From: Streptomyces pactum
Lineage (GTDB): Bacteria > Actinomycetota > Actinomycetes > Streptomycetales > Streptomycetaceae
Assembly: GCF_016031615.1 (NCBI RefSeq)
Contig: NZ_JACYXC010000001.1
Coordinates: forward strand, 3,968,001 to 4,032,000
Direction: 5' to 3'
DNA: 64,000 nt
The position numbers were made by a program, and so were the translations under genes. Of the stretch, positions 8,580 through 17,539 are shown one piece after another (position 1 is the first letter of the stretch; each line of letters begins with the position of its first letter). Under the pieces are notes generated by a model. That model made no database searches and had not been told where the DNA came from. It saw only the letters and a program-made list of their open reading frames with translations.

Positions 8580-9440
8580 ATGTCGCACCATCACGATGCG
8601 CCCGACGCCCAGCACGGAAACGAGCCGGAGAACCCGTTCCTCGATTTCCAGGGCACCACCCCCTACGAGGACTACGTACAGGCGGACGTCCTCACCCACC
8701 TCCAGCACCCGCTGTCCGACGATCCGGGCGAGATGGCCTTCCTGGTCACCACGCAGGTGATGGAGCTGTGGTTCACCGTCATCGTCCACGAGTGGCAGAC
8801 CGCCGCGCAGGCCCTGCGCGGTGACGACCTGCCCACCGCGCTGGCCGCGCTCAAGCGCTCCACCTACGAGATGGAGTCGCTCAACGCCTCCTGGAAGCCG
8901 CTGGCGCACCTCACGCCCGGCCAGTTCAACGCCTACCGGTCGGCGCTCGGCGAGGGTTCCGGCTTCCAGTCCGCGATGTACCGCAGGCTGGAGTTCCTGC
9001 TCGGCGAGAAGTCGGCGTCGATGCTCGTCCCGCACCGGGGCGCGCCGCGCGTCCACGCCGAGCTGGAGAAGGCGCTCACCGAGCCGAGCCTGTACGACGA
9101 GGTGCTGGCGTACCTCGCCCGGCGCGGCTGTGACATCCCCGCCGCCGTGCTCGACCGCGACCTCACCCGGCGGTACGAGCCCGACCCGGCCGTGGAACGG
9201 GCCTGGCAGCGGATCTACAGCGAGGCGAAGGCGGACGAGAGCGACCTGATCCGCCTGGGCGAGGCGCTGACCGAGGTGGCCGAGCTGGTCTGGCGCTGGC
9301 GCAACGACCACCTCGCCGCCACTCGCCGGGCGATGGGCGCCAAGCCCGGCACCGGCGGCTCGGCGGGCGTCGCGTGGCTGGAGAAGCGCGCCGCGAAGAA
9401 CGTCTTCCCCGAGCTGTGGACGGCGCGCAGCCATGTCTGA
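8580..9440 (+). CDS. kynA: Tryptophan 2,3-dioxygenase
   Basis: 286 residues. Family signatures: TPYEDYVQADVLTHLQ near residues 27-42, QVMELWFTVIVHEW near 59-72, the heme-ligand region RWRNDHLAATRRAMG and the substrate loop GTGGSAGVAWL near the C-terminus. A heme enzyme that opens the indole ring to N-formylkynurenine, the first step of tryptophan breakdown. ATG chosen because GAGGAG lies eight bases upstream; a GTG one codon earlier is possible. Its 3' end overlaps kynureninase by 8 bases, so the two are translationally coupled. Confidence 0.95.
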   Translation: MSHHHDAPDAQHGNEPENPFLDFQGTTPYEDYVQADVLTHLQHPLSDDPGEMAFLVTTQVMELWFTVIVHEWQTAAQALRGDDLPTALAALKRSTYEMESLNASWKPLAHLTPGQFNAYRSALGEGSGFQSAMYRRLEFLLGEKSASMLVPHRGAPRVHAELEKALTEPSLYDEVLAYLARRGCDIPAAVLDRDLTRRYEPDPAVERAWQRIYSEAKADESDLIRLGEALTEVAELVWRWRNDHLAATRRAMGAKPGTGGSAGVAWLEKRAAKNVFPELWTARSHV

Positions 9441-10941
9441 CACCGCTGAGCAGAGCACCCCGCCCATGACCGTCACCGGTCCCGGGGACCGGTCCGGGGC
9501 CGCCGGCCGCCCGCTGGCGGCGGAGGCGGCCCGGCTGGACGCCGCGGACCCGCTGCGCGCGCTCCGGGACCGGTTCGTCCTCGACGAGGAGACCGTCTAC
9601 CTGGACGGCAACTCCCTGGGCGCGCTGCCCCGGGGCGTCGCCCCGAGGATGGCCGAGGTGATCGGCCACGAGTGGGGCCGGATGCGCATCCGGTCCTGGG
9701 AGGAGAGCGGCTGGTGGACCGCGCCGGAACGGGTCGGCGACCGCATCGGTGAGCTGATCGGCGCCGCCCCCGGCCAGGTGGTGGTCTCCGACTCCACCAG
9801 CGTCAACGTCTTCAAGGCCGTGGTGGCGGCGGTACGCGTCGCCCGCGCCGACGCGGCGGAGGCGCCCGGCGGCGCGCCGGACGGGCCGGTCCGGGACGAG
9901 ATCCTGGTGGACGCCACCAGCTTCCCCACCGACGGCTACATCGCCGAGTCGGCGGCCCGGATGACCGGCTGCGTCCTGCGGCCGGTCGCCCCGGGCGAGA
10001 TCGTCGGGGCGCTCGGGCCGCGCACCGCGGTGGTGCTGGTGAACCACGTGGACTACCGCACCGGCCGGCTGCACGACCTGCCCGGCATCACCGCCGCCGT
10101 GCACGCGGCGGGCGCCCGGGTGGTGTGGGACCTGTGCCACAGCGCGGGGGCGCTGCCGGTGGGGCTCGACGAGCACGGCGTGGACCTCGCGGTCGGCTGC
10201 ACGTACAAGTACCTCAACGGCGGACCGGGCGCGCCCGCCTACCTGTACGTGGCACGGGCCCTCCAGCCGCGCTTCGACTCGCCGCTCCCGGGCTGGAACT
10301 CCCACGCCGACCCGTTCGGCATGGAGCCGCGGTACACCCCCGCGGACGGGGCCGTCCGGGGACGCGTCGGCACGCCCGACATCCTCTCCCTGCTCGCCCT
10401 GGAGGCCGCGCTCGACGCCTGGGACGGGGTCGAGGTGACGGCGGTACGCGCCAAGAGCCTGGCGCTGACCGACTTCTTCCTCCGCTGCGTCGGCGCGTAC
10501 GTGCCGCCGGGCCGGGTGGAGCCGGTGACGCCCGAGGCCCACGGTGAGCGCGGCAGCCAGGTGTCGCTGCGCTGCCTCCCCGGACGCCCGGCCGGTGCCG
10601 GGACCGGGAACGGCGCCGGGGCCGCGGCGGGTGCCGGGTCGGGGGCGGACGGTGTTCCGGCGGCGGGCGCGGTGATGGCCGAGCTGATCCGCCGCGGTGT
10701 GGTCGGCGACTTCCGCCGCCCGGACGTGCTGCGGTTCGGCTTCACCCCGCTGTACACCGGCTTCGCCGACGTGGAGCGCGCGGCATGGGTGCTGGCGGAG
10801 GTGCTCCGCGACCAGGACGCCGCCGGGGGCCCGGCCGCCCCCGGTGACCCGGCCGCGGTGCCGGCCACGGGCCCGCGACCGGCCGCGGACGCCGTGCCGG
10901 CCGCCGGCGGGGGCGCGGGGAAGGAGGCACGCCCGCTGTGA
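9433..10941 (+). CDS. kynU: Kynureninase
   Basis: 502 residues, longer than the usual 400-420. PLP-enzyme features: VYLDGNSLGALP near residue 56, SDSTSVNVFK (phosphate loop), and GCTYKYLNGGPGAPAYLYV with the Schiff-base lysine near residue 259. It hydrolyses kynurenine or 3-hydroxykynurenine to anthranilate or its hydroxy form plus alanine. The extra length is a Gly/Ala insert at about residues 386-412 between conserved blocks and a low-complexity tail of about 45 residues; both are probably surface disorder. It overlaps genes on both sides, consistent with one operon. Confidence 0.94.
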   Translation: MSDTAEQSTPPMTVTGPGDRSGAAGRPLAAEAARLDAADPLRALRDRFVLDEETVYLDGNSLGALPRGVAPRMAEVIGHEWGRMRIRSWEESGWWTAPERVGDRIGELIGAAPGQVVVSDSTSVNVFKAVVAAVRVARADAAEAPGGAPDGPVRDEILVDATSFPTDGYIAESAARMTGCVLRPVAPGEIVGALGPRTAVVLVNHVDYRTGRLHDLPGITAAVHAAGARVVWDLCHSAGALPVGLDEHGVDLAVGCTYKYLNGGPGAPAYLYVARALQPRFDSPLPGWNSHADPFGMEPRYTPADGAVRGRVGTPDILSLLALEAALDAWDGVEVTAVRAKSLALTDFFLRCVGAYVPPGRVEPVTPEAHGERGSQVSLRCLPGRPAGAGTGNGAGAAAGAGSGADGVPAAGAVMAELIRRGVVGDFRRPDVLRFGFTPLYTGFADVERAAWVLAEVLRDQDAAGGPAAPGDPAAVPATGPRPAADAVPAAGGGAGKEARPL

Positions 10942-12197
10942 CCGGCAGCCGCGAGCCGGACGACCGTGTCACCCCGGCCGGCGGGCAGGCCGGGCCCGGC
11001 GGCCGGGCCGCCCGGCCGGGCGCACGGGGGGCCGGCGACCGTGCCGCCGCCGGCCCCGGCCCGGTCGGCGGGCCGCGTCCGGCGGGCCCCGGGATCGGGC
11101 CCGTGTCCGAGACCGGGGTGGCGGAATCCGCGCCCGAGCAGGGCGGGTCCGTGACCGGGCAGGCGGTGGCCACGGCCGGGGCCGGCCCCGCGCACGACGG
11201 TGCGGCGGCCGGGGCCCGGGCGGAGACCGGGGCGGAGGAGGCGGCGGCGGTCACCGGGGCGGAGGAGGCGGCGTTCTTCGCGCTCGCCGCCGTCCCGCCG
11301 GACGCGACCGTCGCCTACGGCAGCCACCCCGACCAGGTCGTCGACCTCTACCTGCCGCCCGGGGACGTGGACCCCGGGCGGCGGGGCGGGGCGGACGGTG
11401 CCCCGGCCCCCGTGGTGCTGCTGTTCCACGGCGGGTTCTGGCGGCAGGCGTTCGACCGCCTGCACCTCACGCCGTGCGCCGCCGCGCTCGCTCGGGCCGG
11501 CGTGCCGGTGGCGCTCGCCGAGTACCGGCGGGTGGGTGGTGCGGGCGGCTGGCCGCAGACCTTCGAGGACGTCGCGGCGGCCCGGGACGCGGTGCGCCGG
11601 CACCCGGTCGCGGCGGGCCGCCCGCTGGTGGTGGCCGGCCACTCGGCCGGCGGTCACCTGGCGCTGTGGCTCGCCGCCACCGGGGCCGCCCCCGGCGACC
11701 GGGTGGTGGCCGTGGCGCCGGTGGCGGACCTCGCCCGGGCGCACGAGCTGGGCCTGAGCCAGGGGGCGGTCGCCGCCCTGCTCGGCGGTTCGGAGCGGGT
11801 GGCCGGGCTGCTGGCCCGGACCGATCCGGTGCGGCTGCCGCCCGCCCCGGTCCCCGTCACCGTGCTGCACGGCACCGCCGACCCGGACGTACCGGTGGAA
11901 CTGTCGCGGCGCTACGTCGCGGCGGTGACGGCCCGGGCGGACACCGCGGCCGGTGCCGCCGGGGCCCGGCCGGACGACGCCGCCGGGGCCCGGTCCGGTG
12001 CCGCCCCCGACGGCCGGCCCGGCACCGCCGTCGCGCCGTCCGGCGTCCGGCCGGTCCTGCGGGAGCTGCCCGGCGCCGGTCACTTCGTGGCCCTGACCCC
12101 GGGCACCGGCCCGTTCCGGGAACTGCTCGACGCGATCCGCCACCCGCCGCCGTACCACGGGGAGAGCGCCGGGCCGGGCTACCCTGCGAGGAGATGA
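10938..12197 (+). CDS. Alpha/beta hydrolase, probable kynurenine formamidase
   Basis: 419 residues. Residues 1-110 are low-complexity Gly/Ala/Pro and probably disordered. The hydrolase domain follows: oxyanion motif HGGFW, nucleophile elbow GHSAGG, acid region LHGTADPDVPV and late catalytic His in GAGHFVAL. HGGXW plus the third position in a kynA-kynU operon points to N-formylkynurenine hydrolysis to kynurenine (KynB role, of the alpha/beta-hydrolase type). The GTG overlaps the kynU stop by four bases. A second low-complexity insert sits between the acid and the His. Another esterase activity cannot be excluded from sequence alone. Confidence 0.82.
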   Translation: MTGSREPDDRVTPAGGQAGPGGRAARPGARGAGDRAAAGPGPVGGPRPAGPGIGPVSETGVAESAPEQGGSVTGQAVATAGAGPAHDGAAAGARAETGAEEAAAVTGAEEAAFFALAAVPPDATVAYGSHPDQVVDLYLPPGDVDPGRRGGADGAPAPVVLLFHGGFWRQAFDRLHLTPCAAALARAGVPVALAEYRRVGGAGGWPQTFEDVAAARDAVRRHPVAAGRPLVVAGHSAGGHLALWLAATGAAPGDRVVAVAPVADLARAHELGLSQGAVAALLGGSERVAGLLARTDPVRLPPAPVPVTVLHGTADPDVPVELSRRYVAAVTARADTAAGAAGARPDDAAGARSGAAPDGRPGTAVAPSGVRPVLRELPGAGHFVALTPGTGPFRELLDAIRHPPPYHGESAGPGYPARR

Positions 12198-12690
12198 GCG
12201 AGGCGTGTGCGGCCTGCCGCACACGGAGCACGGAGCACGGAACGCGGCGCACCGCCGGACCACCCGGACCGGGCCGACGGCGGTGCGCTCCGGCCGCACG
12301 GCCGGGAGCCGGCACCGTACGACCGGTTCCGGGCCGTACGACCGGTTCGGGGGCGTACGACCGGAACCCGGGCCGGGCCGTACGGACGGACCGGCACCCG
12401 GCCCGTCACCCCGGCCCGGCGTGCCGTGGCGGCTGGCCGGGCCGACGCGGGGAGCCGGACCGCCGCGTCACTCGGGGAACCACCCCCGCCCCCGGGAACG
12501 ACCCCCGCACCCGGAAAACCGCCCCGACAACCCCCGGGGCCGCCACCCAGGACCGGCCCCGCACCCGGGACCGTGCCGGCACCCGCGGATCCGGTGCCGG
12601 TTCCGGCGGTTCAGCCGGTTCCCCCGATACCGGCGGAGCGGCGCGGGGCAGGGCGGGACGGGGCCCGGAAACGTACCGAAGGGACATGGC
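12198..12690. repeat. Spacer with three 19-bp tandem repeats
   Basis: 493 bases without a credible gene. CGTACGACCGG recurs at 12316, 12335 and 12354 (19-bp period, unit CGTACGACCGGTTCCGGGC). GCACGGA direct repeats lie at about 12225-12242. The right part (12470-12660) is simple C/G-rich sequence. GAAGGGA before 12691 is the ribosome binding site of the P450. Confidence 0.7.
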
Positions 12691-13905
12691 ATGAGCGCGG
12701 TCACCGCCTTCGACCCGTGGGACCCGGCCTTCGTCGCCGACCCGTACCCGGTCTACGCCGAACTGCGCGCGGCGGGCCGGGCGCACCACTTTCCGCGCAC
12801 CGGCCAGTGGCTGATCCCGCGTCACGCGGATGTCAGCGCCCTGCTCCGCGACCGCCGGCTGGGCCGCACCTACCGGCACCGGTTCAGCGACGAGGAGTTC
12901 GGCCGCACCCCGCCGCCGCCGGAGCACGCCCCGTTCCACACCCTCAACGACCACGGTCTGCTGGACCTGGAGGCCCCGGACCACACCCGCATCCGCCGCC
13001 TGGTCTCCAAGGCGTTCACCCCGCGCACCGTCGAACTCCTCACCCCGACCGTCCAGCGGATGGCGGACGAACTGGTGGAGGAGCTGATCGCGGACGGCGG
13101 CGGGGACCTGATCGAGGCGGTGGCCGAACCCCTGCCGGTGGCCGTCATCGCGGAGATGCTGGGCGTCCCCGAACCCGACCGGGAACTGCTCCGGCCCTGG
13201 TCGGCGGACATCTGCGGGATGTACGAGCTGAACCCGGGCGAGGAGGCGGCCCGCCGTGCGGTCAGCGCCTCGGTGGAGTTCTCCGCCTACCTGCGCCACC
13301 TGATCGCCGCCCGCCGCAAGACACCGGGTGACGACCTGATCAGCGCCTTGATCGAGGCGCACGACGAGGGTGACCGGCTCACCGAGCAGGAGATGGTGTC
13401 CACCTGCGCGCTGCTGCTGAACGCCGGCCACGAGGCCACGGTCAACTCCACCGGCAACGGTTGGTGGACGCTGTTCCGCCATCCCGGGCACCTCGCCGAG
13501 CTGCGCGCCCGCCCCGGCGAGCTGCTGCCCACCGCCGTCGAGGAGCTGCTGCGCTTCGACACCCCGCTCCAGCTGTTCGAGCGGTGGGTGCTCGACGACA
13601 TCGAGGTCGGCGGGACCGTCATCCCCCGGGGCAGCGAGGTGGCGCTGCTGTTCGGCTCGGCCAACCGGGACCCGGACCGCTTCGACCGGCCGGACGAGCT
13701 GGACCTGTCGCGGGAGGACAACCCGCACCTGTCGTTCGGTGCGGGCATCCACTACTGCCTGGGCGCGCCGCTCGCCCGGGTGGAACTCGCCGCCGCCTTC
13801 GGCGCGCTGCTGCGCCGGGCCCCCGGCATGAGGCTGGTCCGGGAGCCGGAGTGGAAGCCGGGCTTCGTGATCCGTGGCCTGCGGGAACTCCTGGTCGAGA
13901 TCTGA
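12691..13905 (+). CDS. Cytochrome P450, CYP107-like
   Basis: 404 residues, full length for a bacterial class I P450. I-helix motif LLNAGHEATVN near residue 242, K-helix EELLR, heme loop HLSFGAGIHYCLG with the cysteine ligand at residue 356. A soluble monooxygenase that needs a ferredoxin and reductase supplied elsewhere; the substrate is unknown. The position just after the kynurenine genes matches CYP107P1 of S. coelicolor as I remember it, but no functional link is shown. The I-helix lacks the usual acidic residue before the threonine in the AGXXT pattern (GHEAT has Glu-Ala-Thr). Confidence 0.93.
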   Translation: MSAVTAFDPWDPAFVADPYPVYAELRAAGRAHHFPRTGQWLIPRHADVSALLRDRRLGRTYRHRFSDEEFGRTPPPPEHAPFHTLNDHGLLDLEAPDHTRIRRLVSKAFTPRTVELLTPTVQRMADELVEELIADGGGDLIEAVAEPLPVAVIAEMLGVPEPDRELLRPWSADICGMYELNPGEEAARRAVSASVEFSAYLRHLIAARRKTPGDDLISALIEAHDEGDRLTEQEMVSTCALLLNAGHEATVNSTGNGWWTLFRHPGHLAELRARPGELLPTAVEELLRFDTPLQLFERWVLDDIEVGGTVIPRGSEVALLFGSANRDPDRFDRPDELDLSREDNPHLSFGAGIHYCLGAPLARVELAAAFGALLRRAPGMRLVREPEWKPGFVIRGLRELLVEI

Positions 13906-14291
13906 GCCGGCCGGTCCCCGGCCGTCGGCCGCGGATGCCGGCGGTGCCCGGCCACCGGGCGGGGCGGCGGTGTCCTTCGGGCCGGCGGCGGAGATGCGTA
14001 TCCCGGCCCGGGGGCTGGGATACGTCCCCGGCCCGGCGGTACGGCCGCCGCCCCCGGCTGCCACCCGGCGGCCCGGCCGTGAGCCCGACGGCGCCACGCC
14101 CACCGGCCCCGCCACCCTGCCGTCCTGCCGCCGTGCCGCTCTGCCTCCCGGCCGTCCGGGCGCCCAGCCGTCCGGCCCCGGGCTCCGCCGCGTAACCCAC
14201 CAAATTTGTCCACAGGCTGTGGACAACGTGGCGCACCGGACGGTCCCCCGGCCCACCGGGTCCGGCGCCGAGGGCCCCGCCCGGATGCACG
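13906..14291. other. P450-regulator spacer
   Basis: 386 bases between convergent genes. No gene seen. It is mostly C/G-rich and contains the inverted DnaA boxes listed separately at 14206-14226. Confidence 0.6.
14206..14226. promoter_or_regulatory. Inverted pair of DnaA boxes
   Basis: TTGTCCACA at 14206-14214 and its perfect reverse complement TGTGGACAA at 14218-14226, three bases apart. Both match the Streptomyces DnaA-box consensus TTGTCCACA exactly. They stand in an AT-richer island in a convergent spacer, so a promoter role is unlikely; titration of DnaA or an accessory replication-control site is the natural guess. Confidence 0.7.
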
Positions 14292-14951
14292 TCAGGTCAC
14301 CAGCCCGTGCCGGTAGGCGTAGACGACGGCCTGGACCCGGTCGCGGAGGCCGAGTTTGGCGAGGATGCGTGACACGAACGTCTTGACGGTCTCCTGGCTG
14401 ATCACGAGGGTCGCGGCGACCTCGCTGTTGGACAGGCCGTTCGCGATCAGGCGGAGCACTTCCAGTTCGCGGGGGGTCAGCGGGAGGTCGGGCGGGGTGT
14501 CCCCGGCGGGCCGGATCCGGGCCGCGTACCGGCCCACGAGCTGGCGGGTCACCCCGGGGTCCAGCAGCGCCGCGCCCGTGGCCACGGTCCGGATCCCGTC
14601 CAGCAGCTGGGCCGGCGGCGCGTCCTTGAGCAGGAACCCGCTCGCTCCCGCGCGCAGCGCCTCGTACACGTACTCGTCCAGGTTGAACGTGGTCACCACG
14701 AGCACCTTGACGGGATGCGGCACCCCGGCGCCGGCCAGCAGCCGGGTGGCCTCGATGCCGTCGAGCACCGGCATGCGCACGTCCATCACCACCACGTCCG
14801 GGCGCAGTTCGGTGGCGAGGTCGACAGCGGTCCGCCCGTCCGCGCAGTCGCCCACCACCTCCAGGTCGGGCTGGGCGTCGATGATCGTCACCAGCCCGGT
14901 GCGGACCAGCGTCTGGTCGTCGCAGACCAGGACCCGCAGCGGCGCGGTCAC
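14292..14951 (-). CDS. NarL/LuxR-family response regulator
   Basis: 219 residues. Receiver domain 1-120 with the phospho-acceptor in VVVMDVRMPVLDG and the switch region VVTTFNLDEYVYEAL; LuxR-type helix-turn-helix at the C-terminus (LTPRELEVLRLIANGLSNSEVAATL...). It receives phosphate from the kinase encoded just upstream, which it overlaps by four bases. Target genes are unknown. No palindromic operator was recognised next to it. Confidence 0.92.
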   Translation of the reverse strand: MTAPLRVLVCDDQTLVRTGLVTIIDAQPDLEVVGDCADGRTAVDLATELRPDVVVMDVRMPVLDGIEATRLLAGAGVPHPVKVLVVTTFNLDEYVYEALRAGASGFLLKDAPPAQLLDGIRTVATGAALLDPGVTRQLVGRYAARIRPAGDTPPDLPLTPRELEVLRLIANGLSNSEVAATLVISQETVKTFVSRILAKLGLRDRVQAVVYAYRHGLVT

Positions 14952-16120
14952 GACGGACTCCCCGCCGGTATGCGGGCCCGGACGACGAAGCCGCCGCCCG
15001 TTCGCGGCTGGGCGCTGAAGTCGCCGCCCAGGACGCGGACCCGTTCGCGCAGGCCGGCCAGGCCCCGCCCGCTCCCCCCGGGGGACGGGCCCGGCGAGCC
15101 GGAACCGTCCGTGCGGACCTCCACGGTGATCTCGTCCCCGCCGTGCCGCACCCGGACCGAGGTGCGGCTGCCGTGGGCGTGCTTGAGGGCGTTGGTCAAG
15201 GACTCCTGCACCACCCGGTACGCCACGAGATCGGCACTGCCGGCCGTCTCCGCCGGAGTACCCTCCTCGGTGAACTCCACCGGCTGCCCGGCCCGGCGCG
15301 TCCGCTCCACGAGGGAGTACAGGCTGCCGACCGGCGGTGTCCTGGGTTCGGCCGGTTCCGCCGCCCCGGTGCCGTGCTCGGGGCCGAGCAGGTCGAGCAG
15401 GTGCCGCAGATCGCCGATGGCCCGCCGGCCGGTGTCCGACACGGAGGCCAGTGCCCGGTCGAGCCGGTCCGGTGCGGCGGTCTGGTAGCGGGCGGCCTCG
15501 GCCTGCACGACCATGGCGGTCACGTGGTGGGTCACCACGTCGTGCAGCTCACGGGCGATGCGGCTGCGCTCGGCGGCCCGGGTGTCCTCGGCGATGCGGC
15601 GGCGGCGTTCGGCCTCCGCGGCCCGGGTGGCGCGCAGCCACGCCCCGGCCCCCCAGGTGAAGGCGAGCACCACGTAGAACGTCACGAACCCGCTCGGTGG
15701 TTCGCCCGAGCCGAGCCGGGAGAGGGCGACCGCCAGCACCACGTACGCCGCGGAGAACAGCAGCACGGTGACGCGCCGGCGGCGTTCCAGATGGCAGCCG
15801 GCGCTGAGCAGCGCGACCAGCAGCGCGGTGCCCGCCACCAGGTGGTACCCGCGCAGCTGATCGAGGGCGAAGCCGAGCGACACCAGCGCCAGGCAGAGCA
15901 CCGGCCACCGCCGGCGCACGGCGAGCGGAAGGCATTCGAGGAGCAGGGCCGCGCCGGCCACCGCGTCGAGGGGACGGGGCGGCACGCCGCCCAGCTGTGT
16001 CCCCTGGCTGTCGAACGCCGGCAGCAGTGACAGCGCGAGAAGGAGCAGCCCGAGGGGGAGATCCCGGATCATCACGTCGGACCGGCACCATCGCGCCGTG
16101 AGCCTCCGAAGGCTGATCAT
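14948..16120 (-). CDS. Two-component sensor histidine kinase (HisKA_3 type)
   Basis: 390 residues. Four or five hydrophobic segments in residues 20-165 form the membrane part with almost no extracellular loop; then RIARELHDVVTHHVTAMVVQAE with the phospho-accepting His near residue 205, and a GHKL ATPase domain ending GRGLAGLRERV. It probably senses membrane state or an intramembrane ligand. The start at 16120 is supported by TAGACT (16128-16133) seven bases upstream, a leaderless arrangement. It is co-transcribed with the response regulator. Confidence 0.9.
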   Translation of the reverse strand: MISLRRLTARWCRSDVMIRDLPLGLLLLALSLLPAFDSQGTQLGGVPPRPLDAVAGAALLLECLPLAVRRRWPVLCLALVSLGFALDQLRGYHLVAGTALLVALLSAGCHLERRRRVTVLLFSAAYVVLAVALSRLGSGEPPSGFVTFYVVLAFTWGAGAWLRATRAAEAERRRRIAEDTRAAERSRIARELHDVVTHHVTAMVVQAEAARYQTAAPDRLDRALASVSDTGRRAIGDLRHLLDLLGPEHGTGAAEPAEPRTPPVGSLYSLVERTRRAGQPVEFTEEGTPAETAGSADLVAYRVVQESLTNALKHAHGSRTSVRVRHGGDEITVEVRTDGSGSPGPSPGGSGRGLAGLRERVRVLGGDFSAQPRTGGGFVVRARIPAGSPS

Positions 16121-16598
16121 CGGGGTGAGTCTAGCGGTGCCGGCGGCCCGGCCGGGGCGGCCGCGGGCGGTGACCGGACGGCCGCGCCGACGGGCCCGGC
16201 CCGGCCCGATGCCATTCCCGGATGCCAGGACTCGCGAATGCCAGGACTCGCGGATGCCATGGCTCCCGGATGCCGGGACTCACGGTCCGCGCGACGGCCC
16301 GCCCCGGCGTTCGCCCGGCACCTGCCGGCCGTGCCCCCGTGCCCGTGCTCGCGCCGTACCCATGCCCGCGCCCCGTACCCGCGCCCGTAACCGTGCTCGC
16401 GCCCCGTACCCGCGCCCGTGCCCGTAACCGTGCTCGCGCCCGTGCCCGGAGTACGGCCGACGGCCCGTCCCCCCTGGGAGCTACGCCGAAGTGCGCTCTG
16501 CCAGGTGACGACCACGGTCCGCGGACCTCCGTAGCGTTTCCCCTGGCCCGCAGCGCTCGTGCCGGGCCTGCACCGCAGCGGCTCCGAGGAGGACCCCC
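16121..16598. repeat. Spacer with two blocks of tandem repeats
   Basis: 478 bases, no gene. 16220-16283 holds four 16-bp units related to GGATGCCAGGACTCGC. 16349-16445 holds about two and a half copies of a unit of about 37-47 bp built from CCGTAACCGTGCTCGCGCC and CCGTACCCGCGCC. Right end: GGAGGA before the first crystallin gene. Confidence 0.75.
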
Positions 16599-16973
16599 AT
16601 GAACCGGAAAGCCAAACGCGTCTTACCGTCCGTGCTGGTGACGTTGGCGGCGGCGGCCACACTCACCGTCGCCACCACGCCGCAGGCGTCCGCGATCGAC
16701 GCGGTGCGTTGCGTCAGCGATGAATTCGTCCGCGTCACGGCGCACCTGGGCGGCACCGAACTGGACGAGGACTTCTGCTTCGCCAACGCCGGCCAGCGCC
16801 ATGTGGGGGGCGTCCAGGGGTACTGGGCCACGCGCATCTGGACCGGGAACAACCGCGTCCAGTGGTACGGGGACGGAAGGTGGCAGCCGGCGGAGCCGAT
16901 CGGGAAGAACACCGTGTTCACCTGGCCGAACCACCCGGGCGGGGTCCGGATCGACGGCATCAGGATCCTCTGA
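16599..16973 (+). CDS. Secreted single-domain beta/gamma-crystallin-like protein (copy 1)
   Basis: 124 residues. Signal peptide with basic MNRKAKR, hydrophobic core and a likely cut after TPQASA (residue 33). The mature part of about 90 residues shows the pattern C...F-V-R-V...DEDFCFANAG...IWTGNNRVQWYGDGRWQP...FTWPNHPGG, typical of the actinobacterial beta/gamma-crystallin family, which also includes a Streptomyces killer-toxin-like protein and protease inhibitors. The two Cys should form a disulfide. Function unknown: stability, calcium binding, inhibitor or toxin are open. GGAGGA ribosome binding site nine bases upstream. Tandem with a paralogue at 17105. Confidence 0.82.
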   Translation: MNRKAKRVLPSVLVTLAAAATLTVATTPQASAIDAVRCVSDEFVRVTAHLGGTELDEDFCFANAGQRHVGGVQGYWATRIWTGNNRVQWYGDGRWQPAEPIGKNTVFTWPNHPGGVRIDGIRIL

Positions 16974-17104
16974 ACCACCGACGCGCATCGAGAGCTCCGG
17001 CGTGAGCTCCGGCGTGCGCACACCGCGCACCGGTGGTGCGCGCAGGGCAACCGCACCGGGACGGGCGCCGTCCCACTTCCACGGTTTCGCAGAGGAGAAC
17101 CCAC

Positions 17105-17485
17105 GTGACCCGAATCAACCGGCGGGCGGTCAAGGCCGCCCTGGTGGCCGCGCTCGCGGCGGTCACGCTCACCGTCGCCCCGCAGTCCGCGTCCGCGATC
17201 AACACGGTCGAGTGCAACGACAACAGCGAGTTCCTCCTCGTGGACTGGCACAACGACTACGGCGGCGGCTGGAGCGACTACCACTTCTGCTTCGCCAACG
17301 CGGGGGAATGGTCCTTCGAACGGCCGGGGACCCAGTGGGTGGACAAGATCTGGACCGGGAACAACCGCGTCCAGTGGTACGGAGACGGGAGGTGGCAGCC
17401 CGCGACCCCCATCGACAAGTGGACCACCTTCAACTGGCCCAACCACCCCGGCGGGGTCAGGATCGAGAAGATCAGGATCCTCTGA
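17105..17485 (+). CDS. Secreted single-domain beta/gamma-crystallin-like protein (copy 2)
   Basis: 126 residues from a GTG preceded by GAGGAG. Signal peptide cut expected after PQSASA (about residue 36). The mature part shares the block IWTGNNRVQWYGDGRWQP with copy 1 exactly and the ending NHPGGVRI-KIRIL closely, but the first half has diverged (VDWHNDYGGGWSDYHFCFANAG). This suggests a tandem duplication with constraint on the C-terminal Greek-key half. The 131-base gap has its own ribosome binding site and no terminator, so the two are probably co-transcribed. Confidence 0.82.
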   Translation: MTRINRRAVKAALVAALAAVTLTVAPQSASAINTVECNDNSEFLLVDWHNDYGGGWSDYHFCFANAGEWSFERPGTQWVDKIWTGNNRVQWYGDGRWQPATPIDKWTTFNWPNHPGGVRIEKIRIL

Positions 17486-17497
17486 CCTCCGCCCGTA

Positions 17498-17539
17498 CCC
17501 GCCCGAACGGCCCGTTGTGGGGCGGGCCGTCCGGGCGGG
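17498..17539 (+). terminator. Hairpin terminator after the crystallin genes
   Basis: 17-base arms (17498-17514 and 17523-17539) with one mismatch and an 8-base loop, 13 bases after the stop. No T-run, as is common in Streptomyces. Confidence 0.6.
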
